Shown: piece after piece, positions 48,302 through 58,105 of the stretch
How positions within the stretch are numbered: position 1 is the stretch's first letter
Layout: every line of letters starts with the position of its first letter
Source of the DNA: Clytia hemisphaerica
Taxonomy: Eukaryota > Cnidaria > Hydrozoa > Leptothecata > Clytiidae
Length of the DNA stretch: 64,000 nt
Reading direction: 5' to 3'
Assembly (NCBI GenBank): GCA_902728285.1
Contig: CACVBU010001148.1
Location: 749,730-813,729 of the forward strand
Made by a program: the position numbers and the translations under genes
Notes under the pieces: model-generated
The model's database searches: none
What the model was told of the DNA's origin: nothing
Seen by the model: only the letters and a program-made list of their open reading frames with translations

Positions 48302-49120
48302 TAGGGGGAAATTTGTTCGTTTTTTAGGTCGCTCGATTTTTTTAGTCAAAGCACCTGTTATACATTTTTGGAAAGCTAAGGGGTAGGGGAATCAAAATAA
48401 CTTGGGTGGCAATTTTTTTTCGGACACTTTGGTGTGATTTTCGGACAAATACGACGGTCTCAGGCAAAAATCATAGGTCGAAAAATTAATGAGAATTTTA
48501 GCTTGAGAAAACGGAGATCTGTTATATATATTTGGAAAGCTCTCAAAAAATTAAGATTACCTTAAGGGAAGAAATTTTCGGGGGAATTCAATTTCGCGGT
48601 TGGTCAAATTATTTTTTTTCGCGGGAATTTAATTTCGCCGGCTCATCGATTTTCGAAAAATTCGCGGGAATTTAATTTTGCGGTTGCAAGATATTTTTGG
48701 CCAAAAGCGTTATTAAATAAGCAAAAAACCTGCTTTTAAGGCTTGAAATGAATTTGGGGGAATGCGTGAAATAAATTAAATTTTGCGGTTTGACGATTTT
48801 GTAAAATTTCGCAGGAACTTAATTTCGCGGGAACTTAATTTCTTCCCTTAAGGTAGTGATATATTGCGAGCATAGGTGATTTCTTTACCTATCTCGAGAT
48901 ATTAATCCTTAAAACAGTGTTTTTCAGCCAGAAACAGCAGTTTTGTTTTCACCCTATGATTTTTGGCTGAGACCGTTGTATTTGTCCGAAAATCACACCA
49001 AATGGTCCGAAAAAAAATTGGCACCCAAGTTATTTTGATTCCCCTAACCCTTAGCTTTCCAAAAATGTATAACGAGTGCTTTGACTAAAAAAATCAAGCG
49101 ATTTTACAAATTTCCCCCTA
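48302..49120. mobile_element. 819-bp foldback element with an inner MITE, in intron 3 of the BEN gene
   Basis: Outer arms of about 180-240 bp start TAGGGGGAAATTTG at 48302 and end with the reverse complement at 49120. Shared landmarks include TTATACATTTTTGGAAAGCT and TGTGATTTTCGGACAAATAC. An inner palindromic element (48559-48854, ends ACCTTAAGGGAAGAAATT) sits at its centre and is rich in TTCGCGG-type motifs. Confidence 0.75.
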
Positions 49121-50668
49121 CTATATAATTCGGACCAAAAATGCCCCTAACCGCAAGGTAAGATAATTCCTTAAGGTAAATAAGGACTTACGACACTTGT
49201 CTTTTAATTCAAATGTGATAGAAACGTAGTAGTTGATTATTTTCTGCAAGCGTTTTGATTTCAAACATGTTTGTAGACTTTCCAATTTACCTAAAAATAG
49301 AAAAACAAGAAGAAAAATTATTTTTTCGATTGAAAGAGAATAAAAAAATTTGTGTTTAATTGTAGAGGTGGGTCGGGGGACGTGGGTATTCCAGGTAAAA
49401 ATCAACAAAATGGGGGGGGGATCATAATTAAGTGCTTTTGGCCTAGGAAAATGAAGGTTTTTGGCCAATACTCATCTGACAAAAATTTCGCGTGGATTAA
49501 TTTTAGCGAGGGCAATCATTTTGAAGAAAAAAATAATGTTTTTTAATACAAAAATCAATTTAGTCACATGTTTGTAACACAATTCTTGACTAAGAACAGA
49601 ATAACATGGAAATTTACGCCCCCATTACTAGTTTTTGAAAAAATTATGAAAATGATAACAAAATGATAAAAAGTGAAAGAAAAAACATACTGGATTTATT
49701 TTAGTGAATCAGCTTTTCGAAAAATTTCGCGCGATCTGTCAATTCGACGCGATCTGTCAATTCGGCGCGTTTTTTTTTAAACTTCTACGATTTAAGCAAT
49801 CAAAAATAATCTATTTTACATAATTTTCAATTTTAGTCTCGTGAAATGGGCTCAAGTGAAAAAGAGTCAATCAGACAGTTTGAGCAACGGAAAGAGGCAA
49901 AGATGAAAGAAGTTAATGGGTTCTTGATCAAACGAGTCAACTACATGCACTCAAAAAGAACGATTGCTTGGAACCCTGAAACTTTTTGAAGAAACCACCT
50001 TCTCGTCAAGAACAGCAAGCATATCAAACTCAATCAGCTGAACAACCATCAACCAAGCAAATAGCCGTAATGCCTACCGAAAAAGCACCAACTCCAGAGC
50101 CCACCAAGCCACCAACTCCGGATCCCACCAAACCACCAACTCCGGATCCCACCAAGCCACCAACTCCAGAGCCCACCAAGCCACCAACTCCGGAGCCCAA
50201 CAAACCACCAACTCCAGAGCCCACCAAGCCATCAACTCCAGAGCCCACCAAGCCACCAACTCCAGAGCCCACCAAGCCACCAACTCCAGAACCCATCAAG
50301 CCACCAACTCCAGAACCCATCAAGCCACCAACTCCAGAACCCACCAGACACCCAACAGAGACAATTTTGACACCCCCGCCAGGTTTTAATTCATCAAATA
50401 GTAGGCTCCATAAGATACAACAATCAAATACTTCGATTGAGCATAATTGGTCCTTGCCAGGAGCGATTGAAGTGCCAGCATTTGATGCAATGTCAACACC
50501 TAACCTTTCAGGTCAGCAGGCAGCCACACGGACAGCATTACAAAATACTAGTCCAATTTGTAATTGTTCTATGACTATTTTGAAAGATTGGATGAAAGGC
50601 TGCTTTGACGAGATTAATATGAAACTCCATCTCATAGACCAAAACTTATCACTCCTTAATAGCCAAGT

Positions 50669-51387
50669 TGTAACAGAAGGGTGTCCACCAATAAATGAGT
50701 CACACTTTTCCTTTATCGCAGCACATATTTGTAATCAAAGATGATTCAAAACTAAAAAGTAAATACAAAATGAAAATCTAAATCTAAACAAAAATAAATG
50801 ACACGCCTACTTTTATACAAAAAGTTGACAAAAGTTGAGAACTGACCAAAATCCTTTAATGTCTACTTGAAATTGAACAATAGTTGAATACAAAATTGAA
50901 TAGAAAAGTCTTGAAATTGAAATGTAATAAATATAATATATAAATGAATAATTACCAGTATGCCAGGAATGGGGAGCTGCAAAGTGTGAAGTCAAAAGTG
51001 AAAATGCAAACAAAAGAATGATGTGATTTGAATATTTGATGTTGACTCTTCAAAGTCTGAGTGACAACTGAATGATGATGTGTGATGATGTGGTTTTGAA
51101 GTATGATATATAAACAAAAAGCAAAGTGGATAAATACTAAATATAGTTGACAAAATTGATAAATAAATATAAATTAATTAATTTCTATGCATAAATTATC
51201 ATAAATAAACTTGAATTGGGATTTGTATTTGCAGAACAGAAAAACAACTAGAAAAAGGCAAAGTGGACATGCAATAAAATAATGAAAATGTAGATAGGTC
51301 CTAAACTGAAAGCTGTGATCAAATTTGAGATATGACTTGATCATTAGAAATTTTGCAGTCTTGAGAGTCAATTTTGCTCATGCAACA
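50669..51387 (-). repeat. LTR, left copy
   Basis: 719 bp, starting TGTAACAGAAGGGTGTCC and ending CTCATGCAACA. About 99.6% identical to 53655-54373 by eye, with no indels. Confidence 0.85.
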
Positions 51388-51440
51388 CTGCACAGACAGC
51401 AGATGCAAAATTTCAATTGTTTTGAATGAGTTAAAACGTT

Positions 51441-53525
51441 CTAGCTTGTGCCAAAGCTAAGTTTTGAATGAATAAATTTCCACCTTTCCCATATAAGGCG
51501 AATAAATAATAATTTGAAAAGCAATAATCTTTCAATAACAACAAGAACCAAAGAGCAACAGACTGAAATAAAACAAACAATCTCTAACAAGCCATTTGAC
51601 TGATAAGATGCAAACAAGCCATTTGATTGATACAATGCAAGCAAGTCAACTCTTGATTGAAACAATTTGAGTGATTCAATTGAGTGAGACGATTCGAGCG
51701 ATTTGATTGAGTGAGACGAGTCAAAAGATTCGATTGAGTGAGACGAGTCAAACGATTCGATTGAGTGAGATGATTCGGACGATTCGATTGAGTGAGACGA
51801 TTCGAACGATTCGATTGAGTGAGACGATTCGAACAATTCGATTGAGTGAGACGATTCGAACAATTCGATTGAGTGAGACGATTCGAGCGATTCTATTGAG
51901 TGAGACGATTCGAGCAATTCTATTGAGTGAGACGATTCGAGCGATTCTATTGAGTGAGACGATTCGAGCGATTCGACTGAGTGAGACGATTCGGACGATT
52001 CGATTGAGTGAGACGATTCGGACGATTCGATTGAGTGAAACGATTCGAACAATTCGATTGAGTGAGATGATTCAAACGATTCGATTGAGTGAGACGATTC
52101 GGACGATTCGATTGAGTGAGACGATTCGGACGATTCGATTGAGTGAGACGATTCGAACAATTCGATTGAGTGAGACGATTCAAGCAATTCGATTGAGTGA
52201 GACGATTCAAGCGATTCGATTGAGTGAGACGATTCGAACGATTCGATTGAGTGAGACGATTCGAACGAGTGAGACAATTCAAACGATTCGATTGATTGAG
52301 GTGATTCGATCAAGTCGATTAAATGAGGTGCTTTGAGCAAGTTGATTTGTTGAGATGTTTCAAGTATTTCGATAGGTTGAGGTGTTTTGAGTATTTCGAT
52401 TGGATGAGATGTTTCCAGTAAGTGGAATTGCTTTTTGAGATTGACAAACAAGAATCTGATGTTGTTGGCATTTGAGATATGAGAATTAATGGTTGAATTT
52501 TGTAGGTACTTGGTTGAGATTTGGAAGTTGCCAGTTGAAGTTTGGAAGTTGTCGGTTGAAGTTTGGAGGTTGTCAGTTGAGGTTTGGAAGTTGTCGGTTG
52601 AAGTTTGGAAGTTGTCGGTTGAAGTTTGGAAGTTGTCGGTTGAAGTTTGGAAGTTGTCGGTTGAAGTTTGGAAGTTGTCATTTGAAGTTTGGAAGTTGTC
52701 GGTTGAAGTTTGGAAGTTGTCGGTTGAAGTTTGGAAGTTGTCAGTTGAGGTTTGGAAGTTGTCGGTTGAAGTTTGGAGGTTGTCGGTTGAAGTTTGGAGG
52801 TTGTCAGTTGAAGTTTGGAAGTTGTCAGTTGAAGTTTGGAAGTTGTCGGTTGAAGTTTGGAAGTTGTCGGTTGAAGTTTGGAAGTTGTCATTTGAAGTTT
52901 GGAAGTTGTCGGTTGAAGTTTGGAAGTTGTCGGTTGAAGTTTGGAAGTTGTCGGTTGAAGTTTGGAAGTTGTCGGTTGAAGTTTGGAAGTTGTCGGTTGA
53001 AGTTTGGAAGTTGTTGGTTGAAGTTTGGAAGTTGTCGGTTGAAGTTTGGAAAATGTCGGTTGAAGTCTGGAAAATGTCGGTTGAAGTTTGGAAGTTGTCG
53101 GTTGGTGTATGGAAGTTGTCGGTTGATTCAGTTAGATCTCTTTTGCGCCTGAATCTCATTAGTAGTTCAGCTCTTTCTTGTTGTTGTTGTTCTTTCTTGC
53201 CCAGTACTGCTAGTCTAGATGCTAAGCGTTCTTCAAACTTCTTGAAAGCTAACAGAGTTTGATGGTATTGATTTGAAAATTGTTCTTCGTAGGCTTGAGG
53301 GAATATGATTTTTAGTTCATTTTGAATTGTCAAATATCGACATTTTAAAGTTTCCATTTCCTCGGTGAGAGGCTTGATTTCAAATTTCAACATCTCTTCT
53401 ATGTCATAATCGTATGGGAAGTCCTCAATGATATTACTAGAGATAACATTTTGCTCTATCAAAAGATCTTTCACCTTATTCTTATTGGTTGAAGTTTGTT
53501 GAGGATGTTTGAAGATACTGACCAT
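51441..53525 (-). CDS. 694-residue low-complexity repeat protein of the LTR-flanked element
   Basis: Uninterrupted from ATG at 53525 (MVSIFKHPQQTSTNKNKVKD) to the stop at 51441. Residues 1-135 are non-repetitive with a charged helical part (FKKFEERLASRLAVLGKKEQ). Next come about 28 copies of a 7-residue unit (STDNFQT) and a short linker. About 22 copies of a 9-residue unit (SSHSIESFE) follow, then a hydrophobic C-terminal segment (EIVCFISVCCSLVLVVIERL) that could span a membrane. No retroviral-type domain is recognisable. Both arrays keep length multiples of three and no stops, consistent with either selection or youth. It may replace gag in this element; function unknown. Confidence 0.65.
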   Translation of the reverse strand: MVSIFKHPQQTSTNKNKVKDLLIEQNVISSNIIEDFPYDYDIEEMLKFEIKPLTEEMETLKCRYLTIQNELKIIFPQAYEEQFSNQYHQTLLAFKKFEERLASRLAVLGKKEQQQQERAELLMRFRRKRDLTESTDNFHTPTDNFQTSTDIFQTSTDIFQTSTDNFQTSTNNFQTSTDNFQTSTDNFQTSTDNFQTSTDNFQTSTDNFQTSNDNFQTSTDNFQTSTDNFQTSTDNFQTSTDNLQTSTDNLQTSTDNFQTSTDNFQTSTDNFQTSTDNFQTSNDNFQTSTDNFQTSTDNFQTSTDNFQTSTDNFQTSTDNLQTSTDNFQTSTGNFQISTKYLQNSTINSHISNANNIRFLFVNLKKQFHLLETSHPIEILKTPQPIEILETSQQINLLKAPHLIDLIESPQSIESFELSHSFESSHSIESFESSHSIESLESSHSIELLESSHSIELFESSHSIESSESSHSIESSESSHSIESFESSHSIELFESFHSIESSESSHSIESSESSHSVESLESSHSIESLESSHSIELLESSHSIESLESSHSIELFESSHSIELFESSHSIESFESSHSIESSESSHSIESFDSSHSIESFDSSHSIKSLESSHSIESLKLFQSRVDLLALYQSNGLFASYQSNGLLEIVCFISVCCSLVLVVIERLLLFKLLFIRLIWERWKFIHSKLSFGTS
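51680..52300. repeat. 27-bp tandem array
   Basis: The unit resembles GATTCGATTGAGTGAGAC followed by GATTCGAAC, about 22 copies, with point differences mainly at the GAACGA/GAGCGA positions. It encodes the SSHSIESFE repeats on the minus strand. Confidence 0.85.
52510..53130. repeat. 21-bp tandem array
   Basis: The unit resembles GAAGTTTGGAAGTTGTCGGT plus T, about 28 copies. It encodes the STDNFQT repeats on the minus strand. Plus-strand frames through it are also open, only because the unit lacks stops. Confidence 0.85.
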
Positions 53526-53654
53526 TTTGATTTCTTTGATTGATTTGTTGTAGTTTACACTATTTCCTCAATGATGATTGACATCTTTTTTGGTTTGAGT
53601 GTGTCCACTGTTTTGAATGCCAGTGTTGAACCTTTGAATGGTTACTGTTTTGAA

Positions 53655-54373
53655 TATAACAGAAGGGTGTCCACCAATAAATGAGTCACACTTTTCCTTT
53701 ATCGCAGCACATATTTGTAATCAAAGATGATTCAAAACTAAAAAGTAAATACAAAATGAAAATCTAAATCTAAACAAAAATAAATGACACGCCTACTTTT
53801 ATACAAAAAGTTGACAAAAGTTGAGAACTGACCAAAATCCTTTAATGTCTACTTGAAATTGAACAATAGTTGAATACAAAATTGAATAGAAAAGTCTTGA
53901 AATTGAAATGTAATAAATATAATATATAAATGAATAATTACCAGTATGCCAGGAATGGGGAGCTGCAAAGTGTGAAGTCAAAAGTGAAAATGCAAACAAA
54001 AGAATGATGTGATTTGAATATTTGATGTTGACTCTTCAAAGTCTGAGTGACAACTGAATGATGATGTGTGATGATGTGGTTTTGAAGTATGATATATAAA
54101 CAAAAAGCAAAGTGGATAAATACTAAACATAGTTGACAAAATTGATAAATAAATATAAATTAATTAATTTCTATGCATAAATTATCATAAATAAACTTGA
54201 ATTGGGATTTGTATTTGCAGAACAGAAAAACAACTAGAAAAAGGCAAAGTGGACATGCAATAAACTAATGAAAATGTAGATAGGTCCTAAACTGAAAGCT
54301 GTGATCAAATTTGAGATATGACTTGATCATTAGAAATTTTGCAGTCTTGAGAGTCAATTTTGCTCATGCAACA
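53655..54373 (-). repeat. LTR, right copy
   Basis: 719 bp, same as the left copy except for about three substitutions, including TG to TA at its inner end. Confidence 0.85.
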
Positions 54374-54944
54374 CAAGTCAACAACCAACTCTGCCACAAC
54401 AACCAATTCAACAGCAATAACCAACTCAACAACAATAGCCAACTCAACGACAACAACCAACTCACCAACAATCAAGTTAACAACAACAACCAATACGACC
54501 CTATCTTAAATGACAACAACAATGATTGGATACCACCCTTGAATTTTGAGCAAATTGACCACGACCAACAACATGATGTTGAGATCCAAGAACAGCAGCA
54601 CATTCAAATCATCGCTCACCAACTTTCAAACTCAATAAACTCGTTAGATTCAGATGAAAGACGAATTAAGCTTGCAGCAGAGTATGGTTTGGAAGAAATT
54701 AAGCGGTTGTTTAACACCGGCGAGATTATGAGGTGCAACATAAACGGCAGACAAGGTTACCAAAAGTTTGAAACCTCTAAAATGAAAGCCATCCTCCAAG
54801 CAACATTTGAAAGATTTAACATTTCAGAACCCCTACAACGACACGTTGAAAGAGCAATTACAAACAAACTTAAAAAATATAGACAAAGCTTAAGAAATAA
54901 TTCTGCGTGTAACTTGCCATAAATTTTTATTTATTTTTCCTTTA

Positions 54945-55148
54945 GTCCACAATCGCAAATAACTTGTGTTCGCGTCGTCTGACCGACTGATGAATTTTTT
55001 TAATTTTCTGATTATTTTGAGTTGGGAAGTCGCAAACCACCAGTACATATAAACACAGTAATACGGGCCGTTTATTCCAAATTTCTGATAGATTTGATTT
55101 GACTTTACCCAAAAACGATGCGAACACAAGTTATTTGTGATTGTGGCC
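54945..55148. mobile_element. 204-bp MITE with about 28-bp inverted ends
   Basis: CCACAATCGCAAATAACTTG starting at 54948 faces CAAGTTATTTGTGATTGTGG ending at about 55146. It begins 23 bases after the BEN-gene stop codon. No coding frame. Confidence 0.7.
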
Positions 55149-56384
55149 TTACTTAGGTAGATAGAAATCATTTGTTTTAATCTTTTGAAATTGTAAGGTT
55201 GCTAATTTTAGAGTTTGTAAGGCAGATTAAGTTCAATCTGGTTCAATTGGAACATTAAGTCTTATTCTTTAGTTGTGTACTTGTTTTTCAGGCGGCAATC
55301 ACAAATATTTTCCTTTCGGGTTACCTAAGGCGGTCATTGAAAAATTGTTCTATTCACGTCACCCGCCCGCATCAAATTTTCCGCTGATTTTCCAGTGCGA
55401 AGATGGGGAAAAAAATCTGGGAAAAGCAATTTGTTCTTTTAAAGTATATCTTTTTTCTCTATTGCTCTGACGACCATCGAAAAATTGTTTTGCTCGCATT
55501 ACCACCCGCCCCTGAGTTACTGGCGTGATTAAAAAAACCCAGGAATGTTTTTGACCAGCCGTCCGCCCGTTTGCATTTTTTACACCCGTTGCGACGGGAA
55601 CAGAGCATTTATTCGATGACCGCCTAACTGACTCAAAAAATTTAGAAAGTCTGGAACTGTCAGGAAGTCAGTAAAAAGGTCAGATTTTCCTTATCTTATA
55701 TTAATTTTATTCCAACACTTTGTCATGTCTTTTGTGGTATATTCTACTTTTGCTGCATATTATATTGATTTTTGAAGTTTTTAGATTTTGTAACGAGAAT
55801 GGGAAATTTTATGCCCAATGTTAATGAAAGGATGAAAAGATAATTGCTTCAATTAGTTAGGATAATAGAATTTGGTCTTGTAGGGAAACTTTTTTTACTA
55901 AAAAATAATGGCTCTCATTTTTACAGCCACTTTAAATTAAGCTAAGGATTAATGAACGAACATTGAATAAACGTACAGTTTAGCCTCGAGCTCTCGAATT
56001 TGGTTTTTCAATTTACTTACATTTTCAAGTACATTTGGAACAAAAATAAATTTTTTCAACCAGGGTGTCAGGGACGTCTCCCTCCATTTCACACATGTTT
56101 GGAAAAGAAACTACTTACGTCAAACTTTCCTTCTTCAAGCTCGTAATATTTTCAGGAATAAGCCGAATTCTTCTTTTCCATGGTTGAATTGAAAGATGGG
56201 TCGTTCTGCAATATGTACTTACCGATTTGTTTATGTTTTTTTTGCAACAATCAGCAGAATTTTCTGGATATAATTTTAGGAACAAGCCGAATTCTAAATT
56301 GCTTCCTTCATTCTTGTGGTTAAATCGTTCTGCAAAATATACTTTTCTGTTTATTTTTGTTTTCGTCGGTCACCGGCAAACATT
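55149..56384. other. No gene recognised
   Basis: AT-rich DNA between the BEN gene and the right GGCCGCTAA-repeat block. CCGAATTCT and GGAATAAGCCGAATTC phrases recur near 56155 and 56283. No exon supported. Confidence 0.4.
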
Positions 56385-56646
56385 TATAGCGGCCTTTTAG
56401 CCGCTCAAAGAGAGGCCGCTAAAGAAGGTCGCTAATAGGCCGCTGGCCGCTAAATAGGCCGCTAGCCGCTAAATAGGCTGCTGGCCGCTTGGCCGGTCTC
56501 TCGATCAAGAAAAAGTCTCTAATTAGAGGCCTTGAGGCCGTTCTTGGAAAATTTCCATCGGCCGCTTCATGGCCGATCTTCTAAAATGTAAGGCCGCTTG
56601 AGATTTCACTTCGCCCGCTATGAGACCGGTCTTTTACCCGCTTTGG
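56385..56646 (-). repeat. Right subterminal GGCCGCTAA-type repeats
   Basis: GGCCGCTAA, GGCCGCTGGCCGCTAA and AGACCGGTC motifs run up to the right 44-bp end, mirroring 40360-40555. Confidence 0.65.
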
Positions 56647-56984
56647 CCGATCGGACTTTTGTGTACTTCAAATCGCTTGGGGAGTCACATTTAAACAATA
56701 GATGTACGCTTTTGCTAAACCCCCTTCTTCCCCCTTCACTGCGTACGTACTATATGGATGGCCCCATATCCATAGCTACGTAAGTTTCCTGACGATAATG
56801 AAAACGAAAATGATGAAAGACATTTCTAAACTCCTTGTCCTTTCTCTATTGATTTTTTTTCTACAAGAGACCATCCATAGAAGACTTACACTGGGCGAAA
56901 AGTCAAATTTCCAATACATTTGAAATCCCAAAAAATTCCTAAAAATGTCCGGAAATTCCAGATTTTTGGAACTTTATGAACATA

Positions 56985-57190
56985 TGGAAATATCAAATTT
57001 TCCAAAATTGTAAACCTCATTGTGTGACATTTTCTAAATTTCCAAAATTTGAAATATCAAATTTCCTGGTCTTTTTTTATGTTTTAAAATTCATCTTTTT
57101 GGGGATTTCTTGAGGAATGGAAATATCAAATTTTCCAAAATTGGAAAGCTCATTGTGTGACATTTTCTAAATTTCCAAAATTTAAAATAT
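56985..57190 (+). repeat. Two-copy direct repeat, about 130-bp period
   Basis: GGAAATATCAAATTTTCCAA and CTCATTGTGTGACATTTTCT occur in the same order near 56987-57040 and again near 57118-57170, followed by ATTTCCTGGT in both copies. Non-coding. Confidence 0.65.
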
Positions 57191-58105
57191 TAAATTTCCA
57201 AAATTTAAAATATCAAATTTCCTGGTGTTTTTTGAATGTAAAAAGTTCATCTTTCGCTATATTTTTGGATCTTGCAAATATGACATTTAAAATCTTAAAA
57301 ACTTCTGATAAGATCATTTTCACAATATCGTTAAAATTATGAAAAGGTCATATTTCGAAAGATTGAAACACACAAGAAAGTCACATTTGCGAATTTCCCA
57401 AAATTTTAAAGGTCATATTTTGAAGGATTGAAACACAAAAAAGTAACATTCACGAAACTCCCAATATTTTGAAAGAAACGATTTTCCCGATTTCATACGG
57501 TCATTTTAAAAGAAATCAAGATCTCAAAAATAATTTTTCTAGTGGGCACAAGCAGATGAGAACGAACAAAAAGCCTTTTTTTTAAGTCAACTTTCATTTT
57601 TCAAACAAGGATAAACATAAACTGTCGATCATAATTAATAAAAATATGTTATCAAAAATATACTCATAAAGGATGGAAAATTTATTAAAAGCCAACTATT
57701 TTTGGGAAACAGTCTCAGAATATGCTTATTCGAAGTTTCAAATCAAGCTCAAGTAAGGCTAGCGATATTTTGTACGAAATCCTGAAACGATTTTTCAATA
57801 TACTGTCCTCTATCTAAAGCACATAAATATTTTTGAACAAGAAAACTTCCAAAGTTGTACATGAATAAAAACGAATAAAGCAAACAAAAGAAATGTAAGT
57901 TTCAAAAAATCATGAAGATGGAGGTAATATTATGTTATAATAAAGTTAGCCCCCTGGTTTAGTTAGAAAAAAATCTTACAAATATACAAAAAAATAAGTT
58001 TTCGTTTTAAGTTTTTAAAAATATATAACATAAGAATATAAAGGGCCCAAGATGTGCAAAATCAAATTCCTGCAAAGATTTGTTCCCTTTAGATATCATT
58101 TTATC
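57191..58105. other. No gene recognised
   Basis: AT-rich DNA downstream of the DUF4806-type gene; it would include that gene's 3' untranslated region. GGTCATATTT(C/T)GAA AGATTGAAACACA-like phrases repeat near 57347 and 57411. Confidence 0.4.

Larger units (their letters stand above)
50669..54373 (-). mobile_element. Young LTR-flanked element without reverse transcriptase
   Basis: Two 719-bp direct repeats (50669-51387 and 53655-54373) differ at about three positions. The left repeat starts TG and ends CA; the right copy starts TA and ends CA. The host pentamer CAAGT is duplicated on each side (50664-50668 and 54374-54378). This is the signature of LTR-retrotransposon integration. The 2,267-bp interior has one long ORF on the minus strand and no RT, protease or integrase. 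No primer-binding site matching a tRNA end and no polypurine tract are evident at either internal junction. It would depend on proteins made elsewhere. Confidence 0.85.
46039..54922 (+). pseudogene. BEN-domain protein gene, split by an LTR-flanked insertion
   Basis: Exon 1 46039-46207 (MASKTKTLKHVLFYCPSDDT; donor GTAAGT), exon 2 46911-46969, exon 3 47613-48002 (Lys/Pro/Thr-rich repeats, EKPPTTLKATS) and exon 4 from 49837; all phases agree. Exon 4 shifts frame at the T run 49983-49987 and continues as TKPPTPEP-type repeats to 50668. It is interrupted there and resumes in frame after the duplicated CAAGT at 54379. It then runs through an Asn/Gln-rich stretch to the C-terminal domain (LEEIKRLFNTGEIMRCNING ... 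HVERAITNKLKKYRQS) and TAA at 54920-54922. That domain fits the BEN fold (acidic/hydrophobic start, NxNGR, closing RAIxxKxxKYR), known for DNA binding and chromatin silencing. The LTR insertion, and probably the T-run break, inactivate this copy. Confidence 0.7.
40318..56690. mobile_element. Candidate 16.4-kb TIR-bounded element with DUF7869 and BEN genes
   Basis: A 44-bp sequence beginning ATGTGACTCCCCAAGCGATT at 40318-40361 is repeated as its exact reverse complement at 56647-56690. Just inside each end are GGCCGCTAA/TTAGCGGCC-type repeats (40360-40555 and 56385-56640), in mirrored order. If the ends are GTGACTCC...GGAGTCAC, an AT dinucleotide flanks both. The interior holds a near-complete DUF7869-type gene (-) and a BEN-domain gene (+), later invaded by an LTR element and several MITEs. 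This could be one large DNA transposon or two small elements that happen to face each other. Confidence 0.5.

Noticed and set aside
50030-50344. Gly/Val repeat ORF on the minus strand
   Set aside because: Antisense shadow of the TKPPTPEP repeats in the BEN gene.
50813-51013. Identical 66-codon ORFs in both LTRs (also 53799-53999)
   Set aside because: Identical because the LTRs are identical; no coding features and no support for translation.
51680-53130. CRISPR-like regular repeats
   Set aside because: The units are contiguous with no unique spacers, and the context is eukaryotic.
51707-53262. Long plus-strand open frames across the 51.7-53.3 kb arrays
   Set aside because: They are by-products of stop-free tandem units. 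Only the minus-strand frame extends past the arrays into non-repetitive sequence with an ATG and a normal stop.
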